From assembly GCA_035758575.1 (NCBI GenBank), contig DASTXH010000013.1, positions 1 through 54,379 of the forward strand: a DNA stretch of 54,379 nucleotides, in the 5' to 3' direction. A program made the translations under genes and the position numbers. Positions 1-7,804 of the stretch are shown here, one piece after another; the stretch's first letter is position 1, and each line of letters opens with the position of its first letter. The notes beneath the pieces are model-generated. The model saw only the letters and a program-made list of their open reading frames with translations. It was not told the DNA's origin and searched no databases. This stretch comes from JANWHZ01 sp035758575. GTDB lineage: Bacteria; Patescibacteriota; Saccharimonadia; Saccharimonadales; UBA4665.

Positions 1-22
1 CGGCCCGTGAAGAAATAAACAA

Positions 23-138
23 CCACGGGTAAACCCGTGGTGTTTGAAAAGACCCAGTATCAGTCGCTTTGCGACTGAACCAGCCGGAGAACGGTGTTCT
101 CCGGCTGGAAGTTCATTCACCCACGGCTAAAGCCGTGG
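23..138. repeat. Cluster of four perfect hairpins (REP- or IS200/IS605-end-like)
   Basis: Four perfect inverted repeats follow each other: 23-40 (8-bp arms, loop AA), 60-78 (8-bp arms, loop TTT), 80-108 (13-bp arms, loop GGT) and 121-138 (8-bp arms, loop AA). The first and last share the design CCACGG-x-TAAA-x-CCGTGG and differ by a compensated G-C to C-G swap, so the fold rather than the sequence is conserved. Such arrays resemble REP elements and the ends of IS200/IS605 transposons. No transposase lies in the window, so the parent element may be off the left edge or lost. Confidence 0.55.
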
Positions 139-165
139 TGCTCTGCCCTTCGGGTAATTATAGAC

Positions 166-197
166 CAAAAAGGCCGCTGCATAAGCGGCTTTTTCTT
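166..197 (+). terminator. Rho-independent terminator
   Basis: A stem GCCGCT/AGCGGC with a 5-base loop (173-189) is followed by TTTTT and preceded by AAAAA, so it could work in both directions. It would end a transcript coming from left of the window. Confidence 0.6.
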
Positions 198-317
198 TTG
201 CAAGGGAATGGGTTATTTGTCGCTATAGCATACAGCCTTGTTTGACCCTCTTGAAATGTGAATAAAATAACACACATTTTGTGTGATCTATGATAAGTTC
301 AGCCGAGGGCTTACAAC

Positions 318-1748
318 ATGTCTGATATAGAAGTGCTTGCAACGCCGGTGCGTCCACCATATCGCATCCGGGTACCGCGACTGATCCGCAACTCAGTAAA
401 ACACCTTAATTTCGATACCTGGCCCGGCTTCGCGATGCCAGCAGTGCTCTGCGCATACACAGCCTGTTATGGCCTGTATGTCTTGCATGGTTTTCACTTT
501 CTGCTTAATGATACCTACGCCGTAATCCTTATACCTCTCTGGCTCGTAGACGGGCTGCGCGGCTCGTATGAGGTACTGCTTCGGCGCAATTACAAATTGG
601 ATGCCGAAGATCTACGCAAGATTACCGTGGTAATCGCCTGCAAAGATGGCGAGGCCGTAATAGGCCACACATTAGCTGATTTACGCAAGCGATTTCCAGC
701 GAGGCATATTATCGTCGCCTCCAATGGGTCAAGCGACCGAACTTGCCAAATAGTCCGAAGGCACGGCTGCGTATGCCTAGAGATACCCGATGCGATCGGC
801 AAAGTCCGCGCCATACACTACGCCCTCGATGCCGTCCAGACCCCATACGTGCTCCTGCTTGATGATGACACACTCATAGGCGATGCACCGATGCCCACGG
901 GCCTCCTTGACCAAGGCTTTACTGCTGTAGCATTTCGCGTATACGTAAAGGTTTCTACTTGGGTTACGAAATTCCAAGCATATGAATATCGTAAGAGTGC
1001 CGATATAGGCAAACGGCGGCACAACAAGCGGGCTACTGTCCAGAATGTATCAGGCGCCATTGGTCTGTTTCAGCTAAGCGAGCTGAAACGGCAGGTAGAC
1101 CTCCATACGGGCGAATTCTCCGGTGAAGACCTGCAGCGGACGCTGCTCATTCATCTATCGGAAGAGCGCGGAGGCGTGGTCTTAGCAGATTCCATTGTAT
1201 TGACCGCACCGCCCGCAACTTTCATGCAGCTTTACAGACAACGTGTTTTTGGATGGTTTCCTGGACTATATGCCAATTTAGGTAATTTTCTCCGTTTACT
1301 TGTGAAGCGAAACATTCCGCTCGCACTCCGCGAAGATGCGTTCTACAATTCGGTCTTGGTCGTAGGACTCGATACACTGCGGTTCCTAGCCCTGCCTATT
1401 ATGATCTTTTACCCCGCATACTTTGCCATAATGTACCTCTGTTATGTCGCCCTGGAGACCGTAACATACCTACGATATCAAGGCCAGAGAGGACCGTACT
1501 GGGTCGTATTGTTGTATCCGTTTTACGGATTGTTCGGCTTGTATACCAGGCTGGGCGCATTCGCCGTGTTCTTGTATCGCCGCAGCGTGGTGCGTCTGAG
1601 CCGATTTACATTTTTGGATGACTATCGGCGGGCTAATCGGTTCGTCAAGTTTGCGAGTGCCTTTACGGTAATCACAGCCATCACCGCCGTATTTGCGCTG
1701 AATGTCCTATACCACTATGCCCTATTCTTCACAAACGTCCGTCTCTAG
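318..1748 (+). CDS. Membrane-embedded family 2 glycosyltransferase
   Basis: The 476-aa protein has an N-terminal hydrophobic stretch (about residues 38-80), a GT-A catalytic domain (about 100-330) and several C-terminal membrane segments (about 340-470). Visible motifs are VVIACKDGEAVIG at the start of the fold, the DDDT metal/nucleotide-sugar motif near residue 182, GEDLQRT near 271, and QRVFGW, which matches the QxxRW motif of processive synthases. This architecture is that of hyaluronan/cellulose synthase-like enzymes that polymerise or transfer sugars at the inner membrane face. Substrate cannot be told. GAGGG about 10 nt before the ATG may serve as ribosome site. The gene stands alone and converges on the next one with 5 nt between stops. 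Confidence 0.85.
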   Translation: MSDIEVLATPVRPPYRIRVPRLIRNSVKHLNFDTWPGFAMPAVLCAYTACYGLYVLHGFHFLLNDTYAVILIPLWLVDGLRGSYEVLLRRNYKLDAEDLRKITVVIACKDGEAVIGHTLADLRKRFPARHIIVASNGSSDRTCQIVRRHGCVCLEIPDAIGKVRAIHYALDAVQTPYVLLLDDDTLIGDAPMPTGLLDQGFTAVAFRVYVKVSTWVTKFQAYEYRKSADIGKRRHNKRATVQNVSGAIGLFQLSELKRQVDLHTGEFSGEDLQRTLLIHLSEERGGVVLADSIVLTAPPATFMQLYRQRVFGWFPGLYANLGNFLRLLVKRNIPLALREDAFYNSVLVVGLDTLRFLALPIMIFYPAYFAIMYLCYVALETVTYLRYQGQRGPYWVVLLYPFYGLFGLYTRLGAFAVFLYRRSVVRLSRFTFLDDYRRANRFVKFASAFTVITAITAVFALNVLYHYALFFTNVRL

Positions 1749-1753
1749 CGCCA

Positions 1754-2749
1754 CTAGTCCTTAAGCCGCAAAAAGCCCGTTTCGTCGTTTACCATAAACC
1801 CAGTAAAGCTTCTGTTTCCGCCGAACGTTGTTTGCAACCGTACAGCAGCTTGCTTCATATCTGCCATGCTATGGCCATAAAATGTTATCTTGGCCGGCCG
1901 CACATCGGTAGTCTCCTGCCCGATAAGCACATGCACCGAGGGATCACTCTGCTGCACATAGCTCAGGATAGGCCGCATTTTTGCCTCGGTGCCATCAACT
2001 CCGTCCGGCTGCATACGATACGCCATGACGGCGATCATACTTTGGGGAAGTGTATGCAGCTCGTCGGCGAGCCAGAATGCCAGCGGTTTCGGCGTCTTGG
2101 GAATGGCGGTATTGCTGCCATCGAACCAGCTGGGTATTACAAAACCAAAGCCGGGCGCACCGGCACCCGAAAATAGTGTTCGGTATTTATCGCACAACTG
2201 CTCAACAACGTTTTTATAGTCCGCAACACTTTGTGTGGGATTATCCTGAAATTCTGGCGCGCTATAAAACTCTATATCAAACTGTATACCCGTAAGCTGC
2301 TCGTCGGTTGAGGCGCCTTTGTTATATGACGCCACAAAGTCCATGAGCTTGAGCGGCACATACCAGTAATCGGAATTTGCCCAATGTGCATTACCTGCCA
2401 GCGCACCAGCACGGATGCCATGACTATGCAAAAGAATAACCTCGTCGCGGAGCGCATTGATAAACGCAGCACGCTGTTGTTCGCGTGCGGCTGGATCGGC
2501 AATCTCATCATGGTCGTTATAACTAGAGATGTCTATATATACGTCGGTGACGCCTTCGCGTTGCAGTGCCGATGCGTTGGCTTCCTGCTGTGCCCGCGTT
2601 TCATGGTCGGGTGCCGTCCAATCCCAAATGCCAACGCTATAACCTTTTGGAAACGTTGGTGCGTCGTTCAAAGCCAGACACACCACAGTCGCCGCCAAGC
2701 CTACCGCCAGCACGCATACACCGCCTATTATTACTGCACGCTTCGCCAT
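1754..2749 (-). CDS. Membrane-anchored TIM-barrel (glycoside hydrolase-like) protein
   Basis: The 331-aa protein begins with a signal-anchor (about residues 4-27) after a short positive N-terminus, so the rest should lie outside the cell. The repeated pattern of hydrophobic strands ending in acidic residues (VYIDISSYND, GIQFDIEFYS, FGFVIPSWF, MIAVMAYRM) looks like a (beta/alpha)8 barrel of the glycoside hydrolase type. FDIE near residue 150 is a possible catalytic or binding site. No specific family is recognised. The start is supported by TGGAGG before the ATG. It lies downstream of the ABC pair on the same strand with a 107-nt gap, so co-transcription is possible but not shown. Confidence 0.6.
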   Translation of the reverse strand: MAKRAVIIGGVCVLAVGLAATVVCLALNDAPTFPKGYSVGIWDWTAPDHETRAQQEANASALQREGVTDVYIDISSYNDHDEIADPAAREQQRAAFINALRDEVILLHSHGIRAGALAGNAHWANSDYWYVPLKLMDFVASYNKGASTDEQLTGIQFDIEFYSAPEFQDNPTQSVADYKNVVEQLCDKYRTLFSGAGAPGFGFVIPSWFDGSNTAIPKTPKPLAFWLADELHTLPQSMIAVMAYRMQPDGVDGTEAKMRPILSYVQQSDPSVHVLIGQETTDVRPAKITFYGHSMADMKQAAVRLQTTFGGNRSFTGFMVNDETGFLRLKD

Positions 2750-2856
2750 AAAGCCTCCATTTACCTTTACATTGGAGTCGTAATTGACCGGTGAACCGTG
2801 GAAAAGACGCCAATAAGCAGCTCATTATACGTGCATAAAACAATTTTGCCAGCGAA

Positions 2857-4242
2857 TTATTCGTAGTGCAGCGCGTCGACAGGGTTCAGATGGGCGGCAC
2901 GGCGGGCGGGATACAGGCCAGCCAGTATGCCGATAACCGTCGTCAGCAAAATAACGCCGATGATCAACCACCACGGCAATGTCAGGATATTGGTACTGCC
3001 GATATTGTTGCTTCGAAGTTGTTTGTTTAAGATAGGGTTTCCGATAAGGGTGAGCGCATATCCGGCAGCCACCCCGAACACGCCGCCCGATAGACCCAGC
3101 AATGCCGCCTCGAATGTAAACAGCCGGCTGATCGCCGCCCGACGCGCACCCACGGCGCGCATCACCCCTATCTCACGCGTGCGCTCCAAAATAGACATGA
3201 TCATGGTATTAACCACGCCTACGGCAGCCACTATCAGCGCAATGCCGCCTATACTGCCCAACACGTACCCAAGGATATTAAATAGTGCCAACTGTTGTTT
3301 TATCTCGGTTTGCGCATCGGCTGCCCCAACGTTGAATGTATGGCGCAGATCGGACGCAACACCTGCTGCGTCAGAGGCTTTATCGGCTTTCACGATAAGG
3401 CTAGTGTAGCCATTCTTCGCCAGCTCATCAGTCGTGACGAGTAATGGACGCTGCTGACCGGCGACGGTTTGGTAATTTTGCGTCTCGTACATGCCCCGCG
3501 CCCAATCCAGCGGCACCCGGATAGTATAGTTGGACATCAGGCTGGCGTCCGTAACACCCACGATAGTTGCAGATACGAACACGGGCGCCGGATGGTAATC
3601 TTGCCCGCTGGCGCCGGGATGGGCAGCAAACCATGTCTGCTGATCCTGATACATCTTTGCTGGGTCGGAACCCACACCGGTGTAGTACTGACTGGTGTAC
3701 AGCGAAACCTGTTTGCCGATAAGCGCCTGGTAATTGTTCTTAAAACCCAGTTTGTCGGCGTAGTCGGAGCTGACGGTTACGATGCCCGCCCTATCCGCCG
3801 CTGTAAGATCGCGGCCGGCCAGCAAATGGTCGACAATAACACCATTGGTATCGTACGCAATCAGTTGCTGAATGCGCAACTTTTGGTTGCTATATAACAG
3901 CGCTTCAAATTGCCACAGCTGCACCTGCCGTGCCACGCCCGCCACATGCGGTCGTGCCAGGATCCTAGCCACCAGTGCATCGGTAAGTGTAGTGCAGTCG
4001 CTGCATTGCCCGCCACCACGGTCGTTCCAGGTGATGTCCGTTTGCGGTGCGACGGCAACCTGCTGAAAGGTGCCGTTTTGCTCGAACTGATTTGTGATAA
4101 ATGTTTTAACGCTAAACACCACCGACAGCATGATGGTAACGCTGGTTGCACCGATAACAACCGCAAATATGGTAAGAGCACTACGCAGCTTTTGCCGCCG
4201 GATGCTTAGGAATGCAATAAAAATGTAATCAAAAAACCTCAT
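2857..4242 (-). CDS. MacB/FtsX-type ABC transporter permease
   Basis: The 461-aa protein has the MacB layout: one membrane helix near the N-terminus (about 18-45), a large extracytoplasmic domain (about 50-315), and three C-terminal helices (about 325-350, 375-400, 420-445). The conserved FtsX-domain sequences SILERTREIGVMRAVGARR and GLYPARRAAHLNPVDALHYE are present. Such permeases drive mechanotransmission-type export of peptides, lipoproteins or antibiotics together with a cognate ATPase. It overlaps the ATPase gene by 4 nt (ATGA), so the two are translationally coupled. Four cysteines early in the outer domain (CSDC and two more) are unusual and may form a disulfide. The substrate is unknown. 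Confidence 0.9.
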   Translation of the reverse strand: MRFFDYIFIAFLSIRRQKLRSALTIFAVVIGATSVTIMLSVVFSVKTFITNQFEQNGTFQQVAVAPQTDITWNDRGGGQCSDCTTLTDALVARILARPHVAGVARQVQLWQFEALLYSNQKLRIQQLIAYDTNGVIVDHLLAGRDLTAADRAGIVTVSSDYADKLGFKNNYQALIGKQVSLYTSQYYTGVGSDPAKMYQDQQTWFAAHPGASGQDYHPAPVFVSATIVGVTDASLMSNYTIRVPLDWARGMYETQNYQTVAGQQRPLLVTTDELAKNGYTSLIVKADKASDAAGVASDLRHTFNVGAADAQTEIKQQLALFNILGYVLGSIGGIALIVAAVGVVNTMIMSILERTREIGVMRAVGARRAAISRLFTFEAALLGLSGGVFGVAAGYALTLIGNPILNKQLRSNNIGSTNILTLPWWLIIGVILLTTVIGILAGLYPARRAAHLNPVDALHYE

Positions 4243-4976
4243 GCGGCCGCCCGCCGCTCGGCAATGCGCCCATCGCGAATCTGCACGATACGCCCCGCCT
4301 GCCGGGCGATGGTTGAGTCGTGCGTAATAACCAGCAGGGTTATGCCGCGCCGGTTCAGCTCTTGCAACAGCTTCATGATCTCTTGGCCGCGCTGGCTGTC
4401 CAGGTTACCCGTGGGCTCGTCGGCAATAATAATGCGCGGCCCTACGGCCAGCGCCCGCGCAATGGCTACGCGCTGCCGCTGCCCGCCCGACAGCTGGCTG
4501 GGCCGATGCCGCAGGCGGTCGCCCAGGCCTACTGCCTGCAGGCAGGCAATCGCGCGCGTCAGGCGGGCCTTCGGCCGCATTTTGGCAAATACCAGTGGCA
4601 GCATCACATTTTCCAACGCCGTCTGGGTACCCTGCAAGTTGAACGACTGGAACACGAAGCCGACATATTTGTTGCGATACGCTGAGAGCTTATTGTCGCG
4701 CACATGCGACAGGTCATTTCCATCAACCACCACCGTACCGCCGGTAGGCCAGTCGAGGCCGCCGATAATATTAGCTAGTGTCGTCTTGCCGGAACCCGAC
4801 GGCCCGGTAATGGCCACGAATTCTCCGGCGTTGACAGCAATACTTACGCCATCAAGGGCATGCAGCGTCTCATCGCCCAGCCGATACGTCTTCGTCAGAT
4901 TCTTGAGCTCTATCAATGCCACCGCAGGTACCGCCTTATGTACTTCCAGCATAAACAATACGCGCGTCCGGCACAA
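4239..4976 (-). CDS. MacB/LolD-type ABC transporter ATP-binding protein
   Basis: The core ATPase domain starts at IELKNLTKTYRLGDE. Walker A is GPSGSGKTT, the signature is LSGGQRQR, Walker B is IIIADEPTGNLD, followed by the H-loop VITHD. DEPTGNLDS is typical of the MacB/LolD/FtsE branch, matching the permease encoded just downstream with a 4-nt overlap. The open frame begins at a TTG (4976); an internal ATG 24 nt downstream (MLEVHKAVPA) is an equally good start. The 256-nt stretch 4977-5232 upstream of it holds no convincing gene. Confidence 0.92.
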   Translation of the reverse strand: MCRTRVLFMLEVHKAVPAVALIELKNLTKTYRLGDETLHALDGVSIAVNAGEFVAITGPSGSGKTTLANIIGGLDWPTGGTVVVDGNDLSHVRDNKLSAYRNKYVGFVFQSFNLQGTQTALENVMLPLVFAKMRPKARLTRAIACLQAVGLGDRLRHRPSQLSGGQRQRVAIARALAVGPRIIIADEPTGNLDSQRGQEIMKLLQELNRRGITLLVITHDSTIARQAGRIVQIRDGRIAERRAAA

Positions 4977-5232
4977 TGCGCAGTAAATATCTTACTGCAG
5001 TGCGCCGTACGCGGCACCGAACGGCCGGAAGTTGCCCTCGGCAGCGCTGTTTGGCAGGCGGCTGCGGTAGTCGCGCCATATACCATCCCGATCGGCAGCA
5101 ACATACCAACACTTCGTGATCAAACTTTGCTTGGCGGTAGTTGCTACGGGCTTTGGTATCTTCATACTCCTATACTACTGGCCGAACCGGTACGTCACTA
5201 TGAGCAATTTTACCGAGCGTCTACGGAAGATG

Positions 5233-6492
5233 TCACAGATGCATACGCAAACGGGCGTCGTGCAGCATGTAGAACGAGCCAGTTACCAGCAGCAGCGGCT
5301 CCGGACGCCGTAGCAGCAGTGCGCCGGCCTTGGCAAGGTCCGGCTCAACTTCATAAGACGTATAGCCACGCGACACGAAATAGTCGGCGATAGCTTGGGC
5401 GGGTATAGACTGCTTGATGCGGTCGTCCGGCTCCAGATTGAATGATGTCACTATGCAATACACATTGGCACGTATCAGTACCTCCAACGCCAGTTGCCAG
5501 CGGTTGGACTTGTGCTTCACGAATGCCACTACCGCCGCAAGCGGCTGGTGGGGATAGGCTGCCTGCACGCTCTGCATAAACGCCGTCATCTTCTGTTCGT
5601 TGTGGGCGCCATCAAATATAATCGTCTTGCCTCGCCGCACCACGGTGTCCATACGCCCGGGGATATGAATGTGTGCCGCGGTTTGGTGCGCTTCCTGCGC
5701 CAGCCCTGCGCGGCAGTCACGGTCAAGCGTGAATGCGATTGCCTGGTCTGCCAAGTGAAAATTACGCTGCTGGAACAGGGGCAAATCAGCCAATGTATCA
5801 TCCGTTTGCACCGGCTCAACAATATGGAGCACTGCGTTTTCACGCCGTGCGGCCTGCTCGAATACCGCCATAATCTCCGGCGCCTGCCTATGGGCAAACA
5901 CCGGATTGCCCGGTGTAATGATGCCCGCCTTCTGTGCTGCAATTTCCGGTAGGGTGTCGCCGAGTACTTCAACATGGTCGAGACCTATATCGGTAATGAT
6001 ACATACCTTGTCTGGACGCGCCACTACATTCGTAGCGTCAAGCAGGCCGCCCAGCCCAACTTCCATAACCGCGTAATCCACCTTGCGCCGGGCAAATTCG
6101 GCGTAGGCAAACGCCACCATCAGTTCAAAATACGACGGCTTTATGCCGCTCCTGCCGACCTCTTGCATAAAACTAGCAAGCCGCGCGCAAAATTCCACCT
6201 CGGGCAGAGGCATACGGTTGATCTGCACCCGCTCGTTTACCTCGTCTACGTGCGGCGACACACTCAGGCCTACCGTGGCGCCCGAGGCTTCGAGAAGTGA
6301 CGAGGCGTAGTACGCGGTGGATGTCTTGCCGGATGTGCCGGCCACATGGATGACTTTTAGCGTATTTTGCGGGTCACCCAAAAAATGCATAAGGTCGCGC
6401 ATGCGCTCAAGCGTATAGGTGTTTGAACCCGGCTGATTATAGAATGACTGCAGTGCGTGGCGGGCGTCGGCAAAATTACGGATGGTAGACAT
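5233..6492 (-). CDS. folC: Folylpolyglutamate synthase / dihydrofolate synthase (FolC)
   Basis: The 419-aa protein carries the Mur-ligase-fold features of FolC: the P-loop GTSGKTSTAYYASSLL near residue 51, the SPHVDEVNERVQIN loop, DIGLDHVEVLGDT followed by AAQKAGII, and IIFDGAHNEQKM in the C-terminal domain. FolC adds glutate residues to folates (and often glutamate to dihydropteroate), retaining the cofactor in the cytoplasm. GlyA, encoded at 49-50 kb, uses the same cofactor. Length is normal for the family. Sequence alone does not show whether both activities exist, and cyanophycin-type ligases of the same fold are a less likely alternative. Confidence 0.88.
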   Translation of the reverse strand: MSTIRNFADARHALQSFYNQPGSNTYTLERMRDLMHFLGDPQNTLKVIHVAGTSGKTSTAYYASSLLEASGATVGLSVSPHVDEVNERVQINRMPLPEVEFCARLASFMQEVGRSGIKPSYFELMVAFAYAEFARRKVDYAVMEVGLGGLLDATNVVARPDKVCIITDIGLDHVEVLGDTLPEIAAQKAGIITPGNPVFAHRQAPEIMAVFEQAARRENAVLHIVEPVQTDDTLADLPLFQQRNFHLADQAIAFTLDRDCRAGLAQEAHQTAAHIHIPGRMDTVVRRGKTIIFDGAHNEQKMTAFMQSVQAAYPHQPLAAVVAFVKHKSNRWQLALEVLIRANVYCIVTSFNLEPDDRIKQSIPAQAIADYFVSRGYTSYEVEPDLAKAGALLLRRPEPLLLVTGSFYMLHDARLRMHL

Positions 6493-6538
6493 AGCCTAAA
6501 GTTTACACTATCTGTTACTATAGTACACGTACAGATAT

Positions 6539-6615
6539 GCCCGCGTAGCTCAGTGGATTAGAGCGTCTGGCTTCGGACCAGAAGGCCGGGGGTTCGAGCC
6601 CCTCCGCGGGTACCA
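6539..6615 (+). tRNA. tRNA-Arg (anticodon TCG)
   Basis: A complete 77-nt cloverleaf: acceptor GCCCGCG with CGCGGGT (one G-U pair), D-arm GCTC/GAGC, anticodon stem TCTGG/CCAGA with loop CTTCGGA giving TCG, and a T-arm with GGTTCGAGCC. CCA is encoded. The last 22 nt are repeated 160 nt downstream. Confidence 0.95.
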
Positions 6616-6653
6616 ATGTAAGAACCTCGGCCGTTGTGTCGAGGTTCTTACAT
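6616..6653. repeat. 14-bp stem-loop directly after tRNA-Arg
   Basis: Perfect arms 6616-6629 and 6640-6653 flank a 10-nt loop. No T-run follows, so it is a poor intrinsic terminator and looks more like part of the inserted 160-bp unit. Confidence 0.6.
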
Positions 6654-6772
6654 TAGTGTTCGTCAGGGCTCGAACGCTGAGCCCCAGTGGGCTCAGCCGC
6701 CCGAAGCCCTCGCGGGAGCCGTTAGGCGACCAGAGGGGTGAGCGAAGCGAAGGTCGAGCCCCTCCGCGGGTA

Positions 6773-6819
6773 CCAGCGGTTGGTGCGGTCATTCGACCGC
6801 GGCAGCCGCTGGTTTTTTT
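6773..6819 (+). terminator. Rho-independent terminator after the second tRNA-end copy
   Basis: Outer stem CCAGCGG/CCGCTGG and inner stem GCGGTC-ATTC-GACCGC are followed by seven T. The left arm starts in the CCA of the duplicated tRNA end, so this is probably the original tRNA-Arg terminator displaced by 160 nt. Confidence 0.8.
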
Positions 6820-6913
6820 GTGGTCGGGCGAGAATGGGATTGCCAGTGGGCTCAGCCACGTTCCGCGGCCCCGGAGTTCACCTCCATGCGCCCGGATCAA
6901 CGTCCGCAGTCCA

Positions 6914-7735
6914 CTAATCTAAGTCGTTGTAATACCTGGGGTCTATCTCGATAAGTTGCGCCCTAAGGGTAGCGGCATCAGCTTCATACAAGTCTCTCGC
7001 ACTCATTGTGGCTGAACCTCCGGGCTTAATGCCTACGAATATCGTATGTTTATCTGGGTACACAACGGAAGCCGTAGCGTGCGTGTCGTACTGAAGCGAG
7101 TTAAAAATTTGGGCATATTGCGCTGCCGATGCCATTGTTCTAACGGCCAAGCGGCGGTCTTGGATAATATTATGCAAAAATGGCCCCGCCTGGTTGGTTA
7201 AGGCGGCAATTGCAAACGCTCCTAGTAAATTTTTCGTTCTAATAGACCCCACTGTGTAGGTACGCTCGTAGCTAGGGGATGCCCCTGTGCCACAGACCAA
7301 CTTTATCGCCCCGCCTGGCTCTAGGACACGATCCATTGCCAAAGCCGCCAAATATGGCGCCGCACTATAGGTGGCAGATAACACCCCCAAAATAGCGCTC
7401 TCTGACTCCGGCGCGAAATCTTCCATTGCTTCTGCGGACGCAACACGAACACGCACGCCGCTGTCCGCGCCCAACTCCTTGGCCATGGCATCGCTCCATG
7501 ACAAAACTGATGCGTCTATAGCCAATCTAGGATATCTTTGTTTTATTTCACGCGCAGCCCGTCCCGTACCTGCGCCTAGGTCAAGCAGCCTTCCGGCAGC
7601 CAAACCTATAAATACTTCCAGGCCGTTCGCATGTTCTACGTAGCCTGCATAACCTCGATTCGTTTGGTAGTGGTGGTGCTCGTCATGAAACCGAGCGCTC
7701 TCGTGCTGTTTCTGAATTGCACGATTTTGCAGCAC
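6914..7735 (-). CDS. Class I SAM-dependent methyltransferase
   Basis: The 273-aa protein has the SAM-binding motif I LLDLGAGTGRAAREI at about residues 51-65 and a Rossmann-like continuation (LAIDASVLSWSDAMAKELG, ESAILGVLSATYSAAPYL). The second half has no clear specificity signature. The first residues are rich in His (HDEHHHYQ). The frame begins with a GTG. Such proteins modify small molecules, lipids or RNA; the target is unknown. It is on the same strand as gpmI, starting 69 nt after that gene's stop, and probably has its own promoter there. Confidence 0.75.
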   Translation of the reverse strand: MLQNRAIQKQHESARFHDEHHHYQTNRGYAGYVEHANGLEVFIGLAAGRLLDLGAGTGRAAREIKQRYPRLAIDASVLSWSDAMAKELGADSGVRVRVASAEAMEDFAPESESAILGVLSATYSAAPYLAALAMDRVLEPGGAIKLVCGTGASPSYERTYTVGSIRTKNLLGAFAIAALTNQAGPFLHNIIQDRRLAVRTMASAAQYAQIFNSLQYDTHATASVVYPDKHTIFVGIKPGGSATMSARDLYEADAATLRAQLIEIDPRYYNDLD

Positions 7736-7804
7736 GTTAGACGGAGTATGAAAGCTACGGGCATTTTTAATAAACCGATTATAACACGGCTACCCAGATA
7801 GCAT

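Larger units (their letters stand above)
6594..6857. repeat. Diverged ~160-bp tandem repeat of the tRNA-Arg 3' end and flank
   Basis: The 22 nt that end tRNA-Arg (6594-6615) recur exactly at 6754-6775. A second 15-nt block, CCAGTGGGCTCAGCC, occurs at 6684-6698 and again at 6843-6857, 159 nt apart. Between the shared blocks the two units differ: each has its own hairpin directly after the CCA. The pattern fits a small insertion or duplication targeted to the tRNA 3' end, with 6594-6615 and 6754-6775 as att-like repeats. Confidence 0.65.

Noticed and set aside
4264..4986. 240-aa plus-strand ORF
   Set aside because: Antisense shadow of the ABC ATPase gene, which has all motifs in the minus-strand frame.
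5116..5313. 65-aa plus-strand ORF with a hydrophobic N-terminus
   Set aside because: GTG start without ribosome site or -10 box, and its second half overlaps the end of folC in antisense.
6550..6900. 116-aa minus-strand ORF ending in RRGSNPRPSGPKPDALIH
   Set aside because: This is the antisense of tRNA-Arg and its repeat flank; such peptides are a well-known annotation artefact.
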